NCBI RefSeq assembly: GCF_046546475.1
Contig: NZ_JBKGXS010000001.1
Location: 248,001 to 312,000, forward strand
Source of the DNA: Pseudonocardia phyllosphaerae
Lineage (GTDB): Bacteria > Actinomycetota > Actinomycetes > Mycobacteriales > Pseudonocardiaceae
DNA length: 64,000 nt
Direction of reading: 5' to 3'
Shown: one piece after another, positions 51,149 to 59,351 of the stretch
Layout of the letters: each line of letters begins with the position of its first letter
Numbering within the stretch: the first letter of the stretch is position 1
Position numbers and translations under genes: made by a program
Notes under the pieces: model-generated
The model's database searches: none
What the model was told of the DNA's origin: nothing
The model's input: the letters and a program-made list of their open reading frames with translations, nothing else

Positions 51149-51640
51149 ATGGTTTTCAAGGTCGGAGAGACCGTCGTCTACCCGCACCACGGTGCCGCCC
51201 TCATCGAGGCGATCGAGACTCGGACGATCAAGGGCGAGGAAGTGCAGTACCTCGTCCTGAAGGTCCAGCAGGGTGATCTGACGGTCCGTATTCCCGCTGA
51301 CAACGTAGAGGTCGTCGGCGTCCGTGACGTCGTGGGCCAGGAGGGCCTGGATCGGGTCTTCGAGGTGTTGCGCGCGCCGCACACCGAGGAGCCGACCAAC
51401 TGGTCCCGCCGGTACAAGGCCAACTGGGAGAAGTTGACCTCCGGTGACGTGAACAAGGTGGCCGAGGTCGTCCGCGACCTGTGGCGCCGGGAGAAGGATC
51501 GCGGGCTCTCCGCGGGCGAGAAGCGCATGCTCGCCAAGGCGCGGCAGATCCTGGTCAGCGAGCTCGCGCTCGCCGAGGGCACCGACGAGGAGCGGGCCGA
51601 GGTCCTGCTCGACGAGGTGCTCGCGACCGCAGACGCCTGA
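51149..51640 (+). CDS. carD: RNA polymerase-binding transcription factor CarD
   Basis: A 163-residue essential regulator that stabilises the open complex at rRNA and other promoters. N-terminal Tudor-like RNA polymerase interaction domain (MVFKVGETVVYPHHGAALIE) and C-terminal helical DNA-binding domain with the wedge Trp in LWRREKDRGLSAGEKRML. Length equals that of mycobacterial CarD. The carD-ispD-ispF order is the mycobacterial one. ATG 51149 is supported by the conserved first residues. Confidence 0.97.
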   Translation: MVFKVGETVVYPHHGAALIEAIETRTIKGEEVQYLVLKVQQGDLTVRIPADNVEVVGVRDVVGQEGLDRVFEVLRAPHTEEPTNWSRRYKANWEKLTSGDVNKVAEVVRDLWRREKDRGLSAGEKRMLAKARQILVSELALAEGTDEERAEVLLDEVLATADA

Positions 51641-51651
51641 GCGGCCGGGCT

Positions 51652-52455
51652 GTGAACGACCGGGCTCCGGTCGTGGCTCCTCCGGGCTCCGTGCAGTCTC
51701 ACGCTGTGTCGTCTCGCGCGGTGCCGGCCCACGCGGTGCCGTCCGGCGCCGGGCAGCCGATCGCGGCCTGCGCCGAGCGCGTCGCCGCGGTGCTGCCCGC
51801 AGCCGGTTCCGGTGCCCGCCTGGGTGCCGGAGTGCCGAAGGCGTTCGTCGAGCTGGCGGGCGTCCCGGTGCTGGTGCGTGCCGTCGACGGACTGCTGGAC
51901 TCGGGCGTCGTCGGGCACGTGGTCGTCGTGGTCCCGGCCGAGCAGGCCGGTGCGGCGTCGGCGATGCTGCCCGGGCGGCCGGTGAGCGTGGTGCCCGGTG
52001 GCGCCGACCGGACCGCCTCGGTGGCGGCCGGGCTGGCCGCGCTGCCGCCGTCGGTCGAGGTCGTGCTGGTGCACGACGCCGCGCGCCCGCTGACGCCGCC
52101 CGCGGTAGTCGAGCGGGTGGTCACGGCCGTGCGGGCCGGTGCGCCCGCGGTGATCCCGGTGCTCCCGGTGACCGACACGATCAAGCAGGTCGACGGCGAC
52201 GGCACCGTGGTGTCCACTGTCGACCGTTCCGCGCTGCGTGCGGTGCAGACCCCGCAGGGTTTCCGGGCCGGCGACCTGCGCCGCGCCCACGCGGGCGCCC
52301 CCGACCCGCGCACCGACGACGCGGGCCTCGTCGAGGCCCTCGGCGACCCGGTGACGACGGTCGAGGGCGACCCCCTCGCGTTCAAGGTCACCACCCCGTG
52401 GGACCTGCGCATCGCCGAGCTGCTCCTGGCCGGCGCCGTGGAGAGGATCGGATGA
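51652..52455 (+). CDS. ispD: 2-C-methyl-D-erythritol 4-phosphate cytidylyltransferase
   Basis: Third enzyme of the MEP isoprenoid pathway, making CDP-methylerythritol. AAVLPAAGSGARLGAGVPKAF is the CTP-binding signature (20-residue core: AVLPAAGSGARLGAGVPKAF); VLVHDAARPL and TPQGFRAGDL follow. The open frame from GTG 51652 gives 267 residues, about 35 more than usual; several in-frame GTG codons lie in the extension, so the true start may be further in. Coupled to ispF by ATGA. Confidence 0.94.
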   Translation: MNDRAPVVAPPGSVQSHAVSSRAVPAHAVPSGAGQPIAACAERVAAVLPAAGSGARLGAGVPKAFVELAGVPVLVRAVDGLLDSGVVGHVVVVVPAEQAGAASAMLPGRPVSVVPGGADRTASVAAGLAALPPSVEVVLVHDAARPLTPPAVVERVVTAVRAGAPAVIPVLPVTDTIKQVDGDGTVVSTVDRSALRAVQTPQGFRAGDLRRAHAGAPDPRTDDAGLVEALGDPVTTVEGDPLAFKVTTPWDLRIAELLLAGAVERIG

Positions 52456-52922
52456 GGGTCGGGATCGGGACCGATGTGCACCCGGTGGAGCCTGGGCGCG
52501 ACTGCTGGGTCGCCGGACTCCTGTGGGACGACGCCGACGGCTGCGCCGGGCACTCCGACGGCGACGTCGCCGCGCACGCCCTCTGCGACGCGCTGCTGTC
52601 CGCCGCCGGGCTCGGTGACCTGGGAGCGGTGTTCGGCACCGGCCGTCCGGAGTGGTCCGGAGCATCCGGGGCGACGCTGCTCGCCGAGGTCCGCAGGCTG
52701 CTCGTGCGCGACGGCTGGGCCGTCGCCAACGCGGTCGTGCAGGTGATCGGCAACGACCCGAAGATCGGCAAGCGGCGCGACGAGGCGGAGAAGGTCCTCT
52801 CCGAGCTGGTCGGCGCCCCCGTGTCGGTCTCCGGCACCACCACCGACGGACTCGGGCTGACCGGCCGCGGCGAGGGCCGCGCCGCCGTCGCGACCGCCCT
52901 GCTCCAGCCCGCTCAGGGGTAG
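52452..52922 (+). CDS. ispF: 2-C-methyl-D-erythritol 2,4-cyclodiphosphate synthase
   Basis: A 156-residue trimeric enzyme closing the cyclodiphosphate ring in the MEP pathway. Zinc ligands Asp and His in IGTDVHPVE and His in CAGHSDGD; the TTTDGLGLTGRGEG end is diagnostic. ATG overlaps the ispD stop. Its last 10 nt overlap the end of the convergent VOC gene. Confidence 0.96.
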   Translation: MRVGIGTDVHPVEPGRDCWVAGLLWDDADGCAGHSDGDVAAHALCDALLSAAGLGDLGAVFGTGRPEWSGASGATLLAEVRRLLVRDGWAVANAVVQVIGNDPKIGKRRDEAEKVLSELVGAPVSVSGTTTDGLGLTGRGEGRAAVATALLQPAQG

Positions 52923-53338
52923 GCGCGCTCGGTCCGTTCCTGGATCTGCCCGGCGGAGAGATCCGCGGTACGCCGCGCGACCATCCACACGTGCCCGAAC
53001 GGGTCGGCCAGCCGGCCGCCGCGCTCGCCGTAGGGATGGTCGTCGACGGCGAAGATCACCCGGCCGCCGCCGTCGAGCATCGCCGCGGCGACGGCGTCCG
53101 GGTCGTCGACGTAGAGGGCGAGTATCACCGCGCCGGGCCCGTCCGGGGCCGGGTCGACGGCGTCGGCGTCCTTCACCGCCCAGACCGCGTCACCGGCGCG
53201 CAGCAGGGCGTGCACGACCGCCCCGGAGCCGTCGGTGTAGCGCTCGACGAGCCCGGCGCCGAACGCGGCGGTGTAGAAGGAGATCGCCGCGTCGGCGTCG
53301 GCGACGACCAGGCGTGGATACAGCTGCTGAACGCTCAT
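52913..53338 (-). CDS. VOC-family (glyoxalase/bleomycin-resistance fold) protein
   Basis: A 141-residue PhnB-like vicinal-oxygen-chelate protein. Paired beta-alpha-beta-beta-beta units with LVVADADAAISFYTAAFGA and the terminal RLADPFGHVWMVARR; only some of the metal ligands of glyoxalase I are evident. Function unknown. ATG 53338 has AAGGTGA nearby. Divergent from cysS, with 67 nt between starts. Confidence 0.85.
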   Translation of the reverse strand: MSVQQLYPRLVVADADAAISFYTAAFGAGLVERYTDGSGAVVHALLRAGDAVWAVKDADAVDPAPDGPGAVILALYVDDPDAVAAAMLDGGGRVIFAVDDHPYGERGGRLADPFGHVWMVARRTADLSAGQIQERTERAYP

Positions 53339-53405
53339 GGCCGTCACCTTGCCCGTGGCGCCCCGCCCGTGTAGTGGACGAATCGGAGCCCCGTACCCTG
53401 GTGAT

Positions 53406-54800
53406 GTGACCCTCAGGCTTCTCGACTCAGCGACCAGGGAGCAGCGCGTCTTCACGCCGCTGCGTGCCGGAGCCGTGTCGATGTACGTCTGTGGGGCCAC
53501 GGTGCAGGGGCTGCCGCACATCGGGCACGTCCGCTCCGGGCTGAACTACGACGTGCTGCGTCGCTGGCTGACCCACGCCGGTTACGACGTCACGCTCGTC
53601 CGGAACGTCACCGACATCGACGACAAGATCCTGCGCAAGTCCGAGGCCGCCGGGCGTCCCTGGTGGGAGTGGGCGGCCACGCACGAGCGGGCCTTCACCG
53701 CCGCCTACGACGCGCTGGGCTGCCTGCCGCCGTCGGTCGAGCCGCACGCGACCGGGCACATCACGCAGATGGTCGAGCTGATCGACCGGCTGATCCAGGG
53801 CGGCCACGCGTACGCGACGCCGAAGGGCGACGTCTACTTCGCCGTCCGGACCCAGCCCGACTACGGCACGCTGTCCGGCCAGAAGGTCGACGACGTCCAC
53901 CAGGGCGAGGGCGACGCCGGCGACAAGCGCGACCCGCTGGACTTCACGCTGTGGAAGGCGGCCAAGCCGGGCGAGCCCAGCTGGCCGACGCCGTGGGGAC
54001 ACGGCCGCCCCGGCTGGCACCTGGAGTGCTCCGCCATGGCGACCGCCTACCTGGGCCCGGAGTTCGACATCCACGGCGGCGGGCTCGACCTGGTGTTCCC
54101 GCACCACGAGAACGAGCGCGCCCAGTCGCACGCCGCCGGTGACCCGTTCGCCCGGTTCTGGCTGCACAACGCCTGGGTGACCATGGGCGGCGAGAAGATG
54201 TCGAAGTCGCTCGGCAACGTGCTCTCGATCGAGAACCTGCTGACCCGGGTCCGCCCGGCGGAGCTGCGCTACTACCTGGTCGGCCCGCACTACCGGTCGG
54301 CGATCGAGTACTCCGACGCCGCGCTCGACGAGGCCGTCGCCGCGTACCGGCGGATCGAGTCGTTCGTGCACCGGGTGCGGGAGCGCCACGGGCTGCCGGA
54401 CCCGGATCTCGCGGTGCCCGCCGCGTTCGCCGCGGCGATGGACGACGACCTGGGCACCCCGCTCGCCCTGGGTGAGGTGCACAAGCTGGTGCGCGAGGGC
54501 AACACCGCCCTCGACACGGGGGACGCGCCCGCCGCGTCGGCGGCCGCCTCGGCGATCCGTGCGACGACCGGCGTGCTGGGACTGGACCCCCTGGCCACGG
54601 GCGGCGTGGCCGAACAGTCGGGCGACTCCGCCCGGCAGGCACTCGGGACGCTGGTGGAGACCATGCTCGAGCGGCGCCAGGCGGCGCGCGCCGAGAAGGA
54701 CTTCGCCACCGCGGACCGGCTGCGCGACGAACTTCTGGCTGCCGGGATCGCCGTCGAGGACGGCGCCGGTGGCTCCACCTGGACACTGAAGGACGCGTAA
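53406..54800 (+). CDS. cysS: Cysteine--tRNA ligase
   Basis: A 464-residue class I cysteinyl-tRNA synthetase. Zinc ligands in YVCGATVQG and later PGWHLECSAM, HIGH motif LPHIGHVRSGL, KMSKS in GGEKMSKSLGN. TACCCT (53394-53399) is 6 nt before GTG 53406, a leaderless arrangement; there is no ribosome site. A second GTG at 53401 is out of frame. Followed 5 nt later by rlmB, as in most actinomycetes. Confidence 0.96.
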   Translation: MTLRLLDSATREQRVFTPLRAGAVSMYVCGATVQGLPHIGHVRSGLNYDVLRRWLTHAGYDVTLVRNVTDIDDKILRKSEAAGRPWWEWAATHERAFTAAYDALGCLPPSVEPHATGHITQMVELIDRLIQGGHAYATPKGDVYFAVRTQPDYGTLSGQKVDDVHQGEGDAGDKRDPLDFTLWKAAKPGEPSWPTPWGHGRPGWHLECSAMATAYLGPEFDIHGGGLDLVFPHHENERAQSHAAGDPFARFWLHNAWVTMGGEKMSKSLGNVLSIENLLTRVRPAELRYYLVGPHYRSAIEYSDAALDEAVAAYRRIESFVHRVRERHGLPDPDLAVPAAFAAAMDDDLGTPLALGEVHKLVREGNTALDTGDAPAASAAASAIRATTGVLGLDPLATGGVAEQSGDSARQALGTLVETMLERRQAARAEKDFATADRLRDELLAAGIAVEDGAGGSTWTLKDA

Positions 54801-54805
54801 GAGGC

Positions 54806-55786
54806 ATGGCCGGCAACTCCAAGCGCCGCGGAGCGGTGCGCAAGGACGGCACGAAGAAGGGGATGGTCGTCGGTTCCGGCGGCCAGGCCCGCCGCGCGCT
54901 GCGCGGCAAGGGCCCGACCCCGCCGGGCGAGATGCGCCCGGGCCACCCGAAGCAGAAGGCCGCACGGCGGGCCGACGACAAGCAGCAGCAGCCGAACCGG
55001 CGGCCCGTCGCCGGCCGGCGCGGCGGCGGTGACGCCGAGGGGCCGGAGACGGTGCTCGGCCGCAACCCGGTCGTCGAGTGCCTGCGGGCCGGGGTCCCGG
55101 CGACGGCGCTGCACGTCGCGACCGGTACCAACGCCGACGAGCGGATCGCCGAGGCCGTCGCGCTGGCTGCGGAGCAGGGCATCTCGATCCTCGAGGTTCC
55201 CCGCAACGACCTGGACCGGATCAGCGGCGGCGCGCTGCACCAGGGCCTGGCCCTGCAGGTGCCCCCGTACGACTACGCCCACCCCGACGAGCTGCTCGAG
55301 CGGGCCTCGGACTCCGGCCGCCCGGCGCTGATCACGGCACTGGACGGGGTGACCGACCCGCGCAACCTCGGTGCGGTCGTCCGGTCGGTGAGCGCGTTCG
55401 GCGGGCACGGCGTCGTCGTCCCGCAGCGCCGGTCGGCGATGATGACCGCGGTGGCGTGGCGGACGTCGGCGGGCACCGCGGCACGGCTGCCGGTCGCACG
55501 GGCGACGAACCTGACCCGCACCCTGCGCGAGTACGCCTCGGCCGGGCTGATGGTCGCCGGTCTGGCCGCGGACGGGGACGTCTCCCTCGACGACTTCGAC
55601 CTCGCCACCGGCCCGCTGGTGCTGGTCACCGGCTCGGAGGGCAAGGGACTGTCCCGGCTGGTCCGCGAGACCTGTGATGTGACGGTCTCGATCCCGCTGG
55701 CCGGGGAGGTCGAGTCGCTCAACGCCTCGGTCGCGACCGGTGTGGTGCTCTCCGAGGTGGCGCGGCGCCGCCGGCTCGAGCTCTGA
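54806..55786 (+). CDS. rlmB: 23S rRNA (guanosine-2'-O-)-methyltransferase RlmB/TrmH family
   Basis: A 326-residue SPOUT methyltransferase. A basic, disordered N-terminus of about 80 residues (GNSKRRGAVRKDGTKKG) precedes the substrate-binding domain that begins VLGRNPVVECLRAG and the knotted catalytic domain with DPRNLGAVVRS, GSEGKGLSRLVRETCD and SLNASVATGVVL. It 2'-O-methylates a guanosine of 23S rRNA (position inferred from E. coli RlmB). Co-transcribed with cysS. Confidence 0.93.
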   Translation: MAGNSKRRGAVRKDGTKKGMVVGSGGQARRALRGKGPTPPGEMRPGHPKQKAARRADDKQQQPNRRPVAGRRGGGDAEGPETVLGRNPVVECLRAGVPATALHVATGTNADERIAEAVALAAEQGISILEVPRNDLDRISGGALHQGLALQVPPYDYAHPDELLERASDSGRPALITALDGVTDPRNLGAVVRSVSAFGGHGVVVPQRRSAMMTAVAWRTSAGTAARLPVARATNLTRTLREYASAGLMVAGLAADGDVSLDDFDLATGPLVLVTGSEGKGLSRLVRETCDVTVSIPLAGEVESLNASVATGVVLSEVARRRRLEL

Positions 55787-55817
55787 AGGTAGCGGCAGCT
55801 CAACACTCCTCCGCGCC

Positions 55818-55869
55818 TCCTCTACACGACGCGGCTTCTCCTCTACATTGTCGAGGTGGATGTAGAGGA
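55818..55869. promoter_or_regulatory. Triple half-site operator on the AlbA_2 gene promoter
   Basis: TCCTCTACA occurs at 55818-55826 and 55839-55847 (21-bp spacing) and as the inverse TGTAGAGGA at 55861-55869 inside the first codons. The second copy overlaps the -10 TACATT (55844-55849), which is 6 nt before the GTG. A protein bound here would block polymerase and, on the leaderless mRNA's template, the start itself. Confidence 0.7.
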
Positions 55870-57553
55870 CTTGACGCATCTCGTTGCAGACATGCGTGCG
55901 GAGGGGAGCGACTTCGCGCAGGTCGAGGTCAAGCGAGCTGCGGGAGGCTTCCCCGAGAACCTCGCACCGACGTTCTCGGCGTTCGGCAACACGCCGGGTG
56001 GCGGGCTGTTGATCTTCGGACTCGACGAGGTTGCTTCGTTCGCGGCAACGGGCGTCTACGACGTCGCGGCGTGCAAGAAGGCAATCGCATCCACCGCACG
56101 CCAGGTGGTGCAGCCGCCGGTCGTGGTCGCGATCGAAAGTGTGGTGTTCGAGGGCGCCGACCTCGTGATCGCCACGGTCGCCGAACTCCCGGGCTCCGCG
56201 AAACCGTGCCGCGTCAGGTCCACGGGGCGCGCGTATCTCCGGTCGTACGACGGTGATTACCCCCTGTCCGACCTGGAAGAACAGGCGTTCGTGGCCAACC
56301 GGTCGACGCCCCGATTCGACCAGCAACCGGTCGACGAAGCGACCGCCGACGATCTCGACACCGAGCTCGTCGATGCGTATGTGGAGACAGCATCCGACCT
56401 GTCACCGGTCCTGCGCCGATTCGGACGCGACGAGTTGTTGTTCCGGACCGGCGTGCTGGTCGGGAAGGCCCGGGTGCCGAGTCTCGCGGGCCTGCTGGCG
56501 TTGGGCGTCTATCCCCAGCAGTTCTTTCCCAACCTCGTCATCCAGGCGAGTTCGGCACCGAGGCCGGACGCGGCCCCGGGGACCAGGGTCGACGACGCCC
56601 GTCGTTTCGACGGTCCGCTTCCCCTCATGCTCGAGGAAGCAGTGCGGTGGGTCGCACGGAACTCGAGGACCCGCATCAAGTTCGACGAGGACGGTCACGG
56701 CCGCGACGCTCCCGAGTATCCGCTGGTCGCAGTACGTGAGTTGCTCTCCAACGCACTCATACACCGAGATCTTGGTCCTTATGCGTTGGGCGAGGCCATC
56801 ACCCTGCGCATCACCGACGATCAGCTGATCGTCTCGAATCCGGGAGGGCTTTTCGGCATCAGCGTCGCCCGTCTCGGAAGTGTGGGCGTCACCTCGGCGC
56901 GTAACGGGTACCTGGTTCGAATCTGCCAGAACGTCCGTACCGGACAGGGTGGGCGGGTCGTGGAGGCCTTGGCGACCGGCATTCCCACCGTCCTGGAGGT
57001 GATGTCCGGTGCCGGGATGGTCCCTCCGCGGTTCCAGGATCAGGGCATCAAGTTCGCGGTTCGTGTGCCGAACCACGCGCTGCTCTCCCGCGATGACGTC
57101 GACTGGTTGGCGCGCGTCACGAAGGGTGTCGCGTTGTCCGACACCCAACGCCACGTGCTCGCGCGAATGCGGCACTCGGAGGTCTTCACGAACAAGTCCC
57201 TGAGGGACGCCTTTCCGATGGACTCACGCGATGCGGGACGGCTCCTCAGCGAGTTGGTCGCAGCCGGTCTGGCAGAGGCCCGAGGCGAACGAGGAGGCCG
57301 TCTGTACGCCTTGGACGGCAAGCTGACCGGGCAGCGCTCCGAGCTCGATGACAGCGGCACGACCATCGAGCCGGAAGCATTGATCCTCGGAGTTCTTCGG
57401 GAAGGCCCGACGAAGCGCGCCGAGATCGAGCGGCGTACCGGCCTCACGTATCGGCAGGTGCAGTACGCCTTGCACGCGCTCCGTGAATCGGGATCCGTAG
57501 AGCTGAAGGGCACACCTGGTAGCCGAACGAGCGTGTACACCCTGACGAGCTGA
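55856..57553 (+). CDS. AlbA_2 (Schlafen-like)/HATPase_c_4 ATP-binding regulator
   Basis: A 565-residue protein of the group annotated as RecG-like or ATP-binding transcriptional regulator. N-terminal AlbA_2 domain (FAQVEVKRA, NTPGGGLLIFGLDE), a linker, a GHKL-like HATPase_c_4 domain with RELLSNALIHRDLG and DDQLIVSNPGGLFG, and a C-terminal winged-helix-type region (KRAEIERRTGLTYRQVQYAL). GC and codon bias are lower than next door, so recent transfer is likely. GTG 55856 is leaderless. Three symmetrical sites on its promoter suggest autoregulation. Relatives occur in genomic islands and near defence genes; no partner toxin or nuclease is adjacent. Confidence 0.82.
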   Translation: MDVEDLTHLVADMRAEGSDFAQVEVKRAAGGFPENLAPTFSAFGNTPGGGLLIFGLDEVASFAATGVYDVAACKKAIASTARQVVQPPVVVAIESVVFEGADLVIATVAELPGSAKPCRVRSTGRAYLRSYDGDYPLSDLEEQAFVANRSTPRFDQQPVDEATADDLDTELVDAYVETASDLSPVLRRFGRDELLFRTGVLVGKARVPSLAGLLALGVYPQQFFPNLVIQASSAPRPDAAPGTRVDDARRFDGPLPLMLEEAVRWVARNSRTRIKFDEDGHGRDAPEYPLVAVRELLSNALIHRDLGPYALGEAITLRITDDQLIVSNPGGLFGISVARLGSVGVTSARNGYLVRICQNVRTGQGGRVVEALATGIPTVLEVMSGAGMVPPRFQDQGIKFAVRVPNHALLSRDDVDWLARVTKGVALSDTQRHVLARMRHSEVFTNKSLRDAFPMDSRDAGRLLSELVAAGLAEARGERGGRLYALDGKLTGQRSELDDSGTTIEPEALILGVLREGPTKRAEIERRTGLTYRQVQYALHALRESGSVELKGTPGSRTSVYTLTS

Positions 57554-57615
57554 GAACGCTTCGTGCAACGGCCGGCCCGCCCCGGTAGTCGTGACGGACC
57601 GACCGTCGTACGAGA

Positions 57616-58464
57616 TCAGGCGCGGGCCGGGGTCCGCCCGCGCAGCCGGGCGGTCAGCCGGCACAGCAGGTAGGCGGCGAACCCGATCGAGGCGACGAAG
57701 CCGGAGATCGGCAGGTTCGTCAGCAGCGACAGCACCGTGCCTGCCAGCAGGCCGACCTCGGCGATCACGACGGCCAGCAGGGTGGCCAGCGCCGGGTTCG
57801 CGGTGACCCGGTTCGCCGCGGCGCCCGGCACGATCATCACGGCCATCACGAGGATGGCGCCGACGATCGGCACAGCGAGTGCTGCGACCAGCCCGATCAG
57901 CACCGCGAAGACCAGCGACAGCGCCCGCACCGGCACGCCGCGGGCCAGCGCGACCTCCGGGTCGGTGCTCGCGAACAGCAACGGCCGGTAGACCACCAGC
58001 AGCGTCGCCAGCACCAGCACGGTGACGCCGGTGAGCACCCACAGGTTGGTGCCGTCCACGGCGACGATCGAGCCGGTCAGCAGGCCGAACCGGTTGGCCG
58101 AGCGGCCCTGGTAGAGCGACAGGAACAGCACACCCAGGCCGAGGCCGAACGCCATGACGACGCCGATCACCGAGTCCCGCTCGCGCTGGCGCAGCCCGAG
58201 GATGCCGAACAGCGCCGCCGCGGCGACGGCGCCGACGACCGCGCCCTGCCCGACGTAGTCCGCGCCGACGAACAGCAGCGCGGCCGCGCCGCCGGTGAAC
58301 GACAGCTCCGCGGTGCCGTGCACGGCGAACGACATGCCCCGGCTGACCACCAGCGGCGTCAGCAGCCCGGCGACGAGGCCGAGCACCGCGCAGGCGATCA
58401 GCGCGTTCTGCACGAACGGCTGGCCGAGCAGGTAGGTGAAGTCGTCGTAGGAGATGAGCCCCAT
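57616..58464 (-). CDS. Metal ABC transporter permease (ZnuB-like)
   Basis: A 282-residue permease of the ABC-3 family for Zn2+ or Mn2+. About eight hydrophobic segments; conserved HGTAELSFTGGAAALLF and the VPIVGAILVMAVMIVPGAAA region near the docking loop. ATG shares a base with the stop of the ATPase gene (TGATG). Last gene of the znuA-C-B-type operon. Metal specificity is taken from the binding protein. Confidence 0.92.
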   Translation of the reverse strand: MGLISYDDFTYLLGQPFVQNALIACAVLGLVAGLLTPLVVSRGMSFAVHGTAELSFTGGAAALLFVGADYVGQGAVVGAVAAAALFGILGLRQRERDSVIGVVMAFGLGLGVLFLSLYQGRSANRFGLLTGSIVAVDGTNLWVLTGVTVLVLATLLVVYRPLLFASTDPEVALARGVPVRALSLVFAVLIGLVAALAVPIVGAILVMAVMIVPGAAANRVTANPALATLLAVVIAEVGLLAGTVLSLLTNLPISGFVASIGFAAYLLCRLTARLRGRTPARA

Positions 58465-59324
58465 CAGACGTGCACCCCGCCGTGGTCGGGGTGCAGCGAG
58501 GCGCCTGCGTCGTCGGTCGAGGTCTTCGACCCGACGGGCGAGTCCTCCGCCCCCACCACGACCAGCCGGTCCCGCACCCGCAGCACGTCGACGTCGGTCC
58601 GGTAGAGCTCGGTCAGCACCTTCGAGGTCATGACCTCCTCGGTGGGCCCGATCCGGAACTGCCCGTCCACCAGGTAGATCACCCGGTCGACCATCGGCAG
58701 CACCGGGTTGATCTCGTGCGTGACGAACAGGACGGCCGTCCCCGCGGACTTCCGCCGGGAGTCGATCAGCCGGGTCACGGTCTGCTGGTGGGAGATGTCC
58801 AGCGAGAGCAGGGGCTCGTCGCACAGCAGCACGGCCGGGTCCCCGACGAGCGCCTGGGCGACCCGCAGCCGCTGCTGCTCACCGCCGGAGAGCCGGCCGA
58901 CCGGCCAGTTCGCGTACGCGCTGCCGCCGACCTGCTCCAGGGCGCGGGCGACCTTCTCCTTGCGCTCGCGGCGTCCGCCCAGGCCGATCCCGAACCTGTG
59001 GCCGTCGAGGCCGAGGCCGACGAGGTCGCGGCCGCGCAGCGGGAGGTCGGGGTCCAGGGGCCGCTGCTGCGGGATGTAGCCGATCTCCGGGCTGCCTCGG
59101 CGCGGGGTGTGCCCGCCGACCTCGACCTCGCCCTCGGACAGCGGCAACAGCCCGAGCAGGACCCGCATCAGGGTGGTCTTGCCCGACCCGTTCGGGCCGA
59201 GCACGGCGACGAACTCGCCGGGCTGGACGTCGAGGTTCAGCCCGGACCACAGGGTCCGGTCGCCGAACCGCAGGCCCGCCCCGCGCAGCGAGAGCGCGGG
59301 GCGGGCGGTTCCGGTGGTGCTCAT
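58464..59324 (-). CDS. Metal ABC transporter ATP-binding protein (ZnuC-like)
   Basis: A 286-residue ATPase of the ZnuC/MntB group. Walker A GPNGSGKTT, Q-loop IGYIPQQRPLD, signature LSGGEQQR, Walker B VLLCDEPLLSLD and switch His in FVTHEINPVL. The C-terminal about 40 residues after VVVGAED extend beyond the usual 250-residue core and end in a His-containing LHPDHGGVHV, a possible metal sensor or chelating tail (speculative). Separated by 27 nt from the binding-protein gene upstream. Confidence 0.92.
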   Translation of the reverse strand: MSTTGTARPALSLRGAGLRFGDRTLWSGLNLDVQPGEFVAVLGPNGSGKTTLMRVLLGLLPLSEGEVEVGGHTPRRGSPEIGYIPQQRPLDPDLPLRGRDLVGLGLDGHRFGIGLGGRRERKEKVARALEQVGGSAYANWPVGRLSGGEQQRLRVAQALVGDPAVLLCDEPLLSLDISHQQTVTRLIDSRRKSAGTAVLFVTHEINPVLPMVDRVIYLVDGQFRIGPTEEVMTSKVLTELYRTDVDVLRVRDRLVVVGAEDSPVGSKTSTDDAGASLHPDHGGVHV

Positions 59325-59351
59325 GGCGAGCAGCCTCCTCCTACGGGTGGA

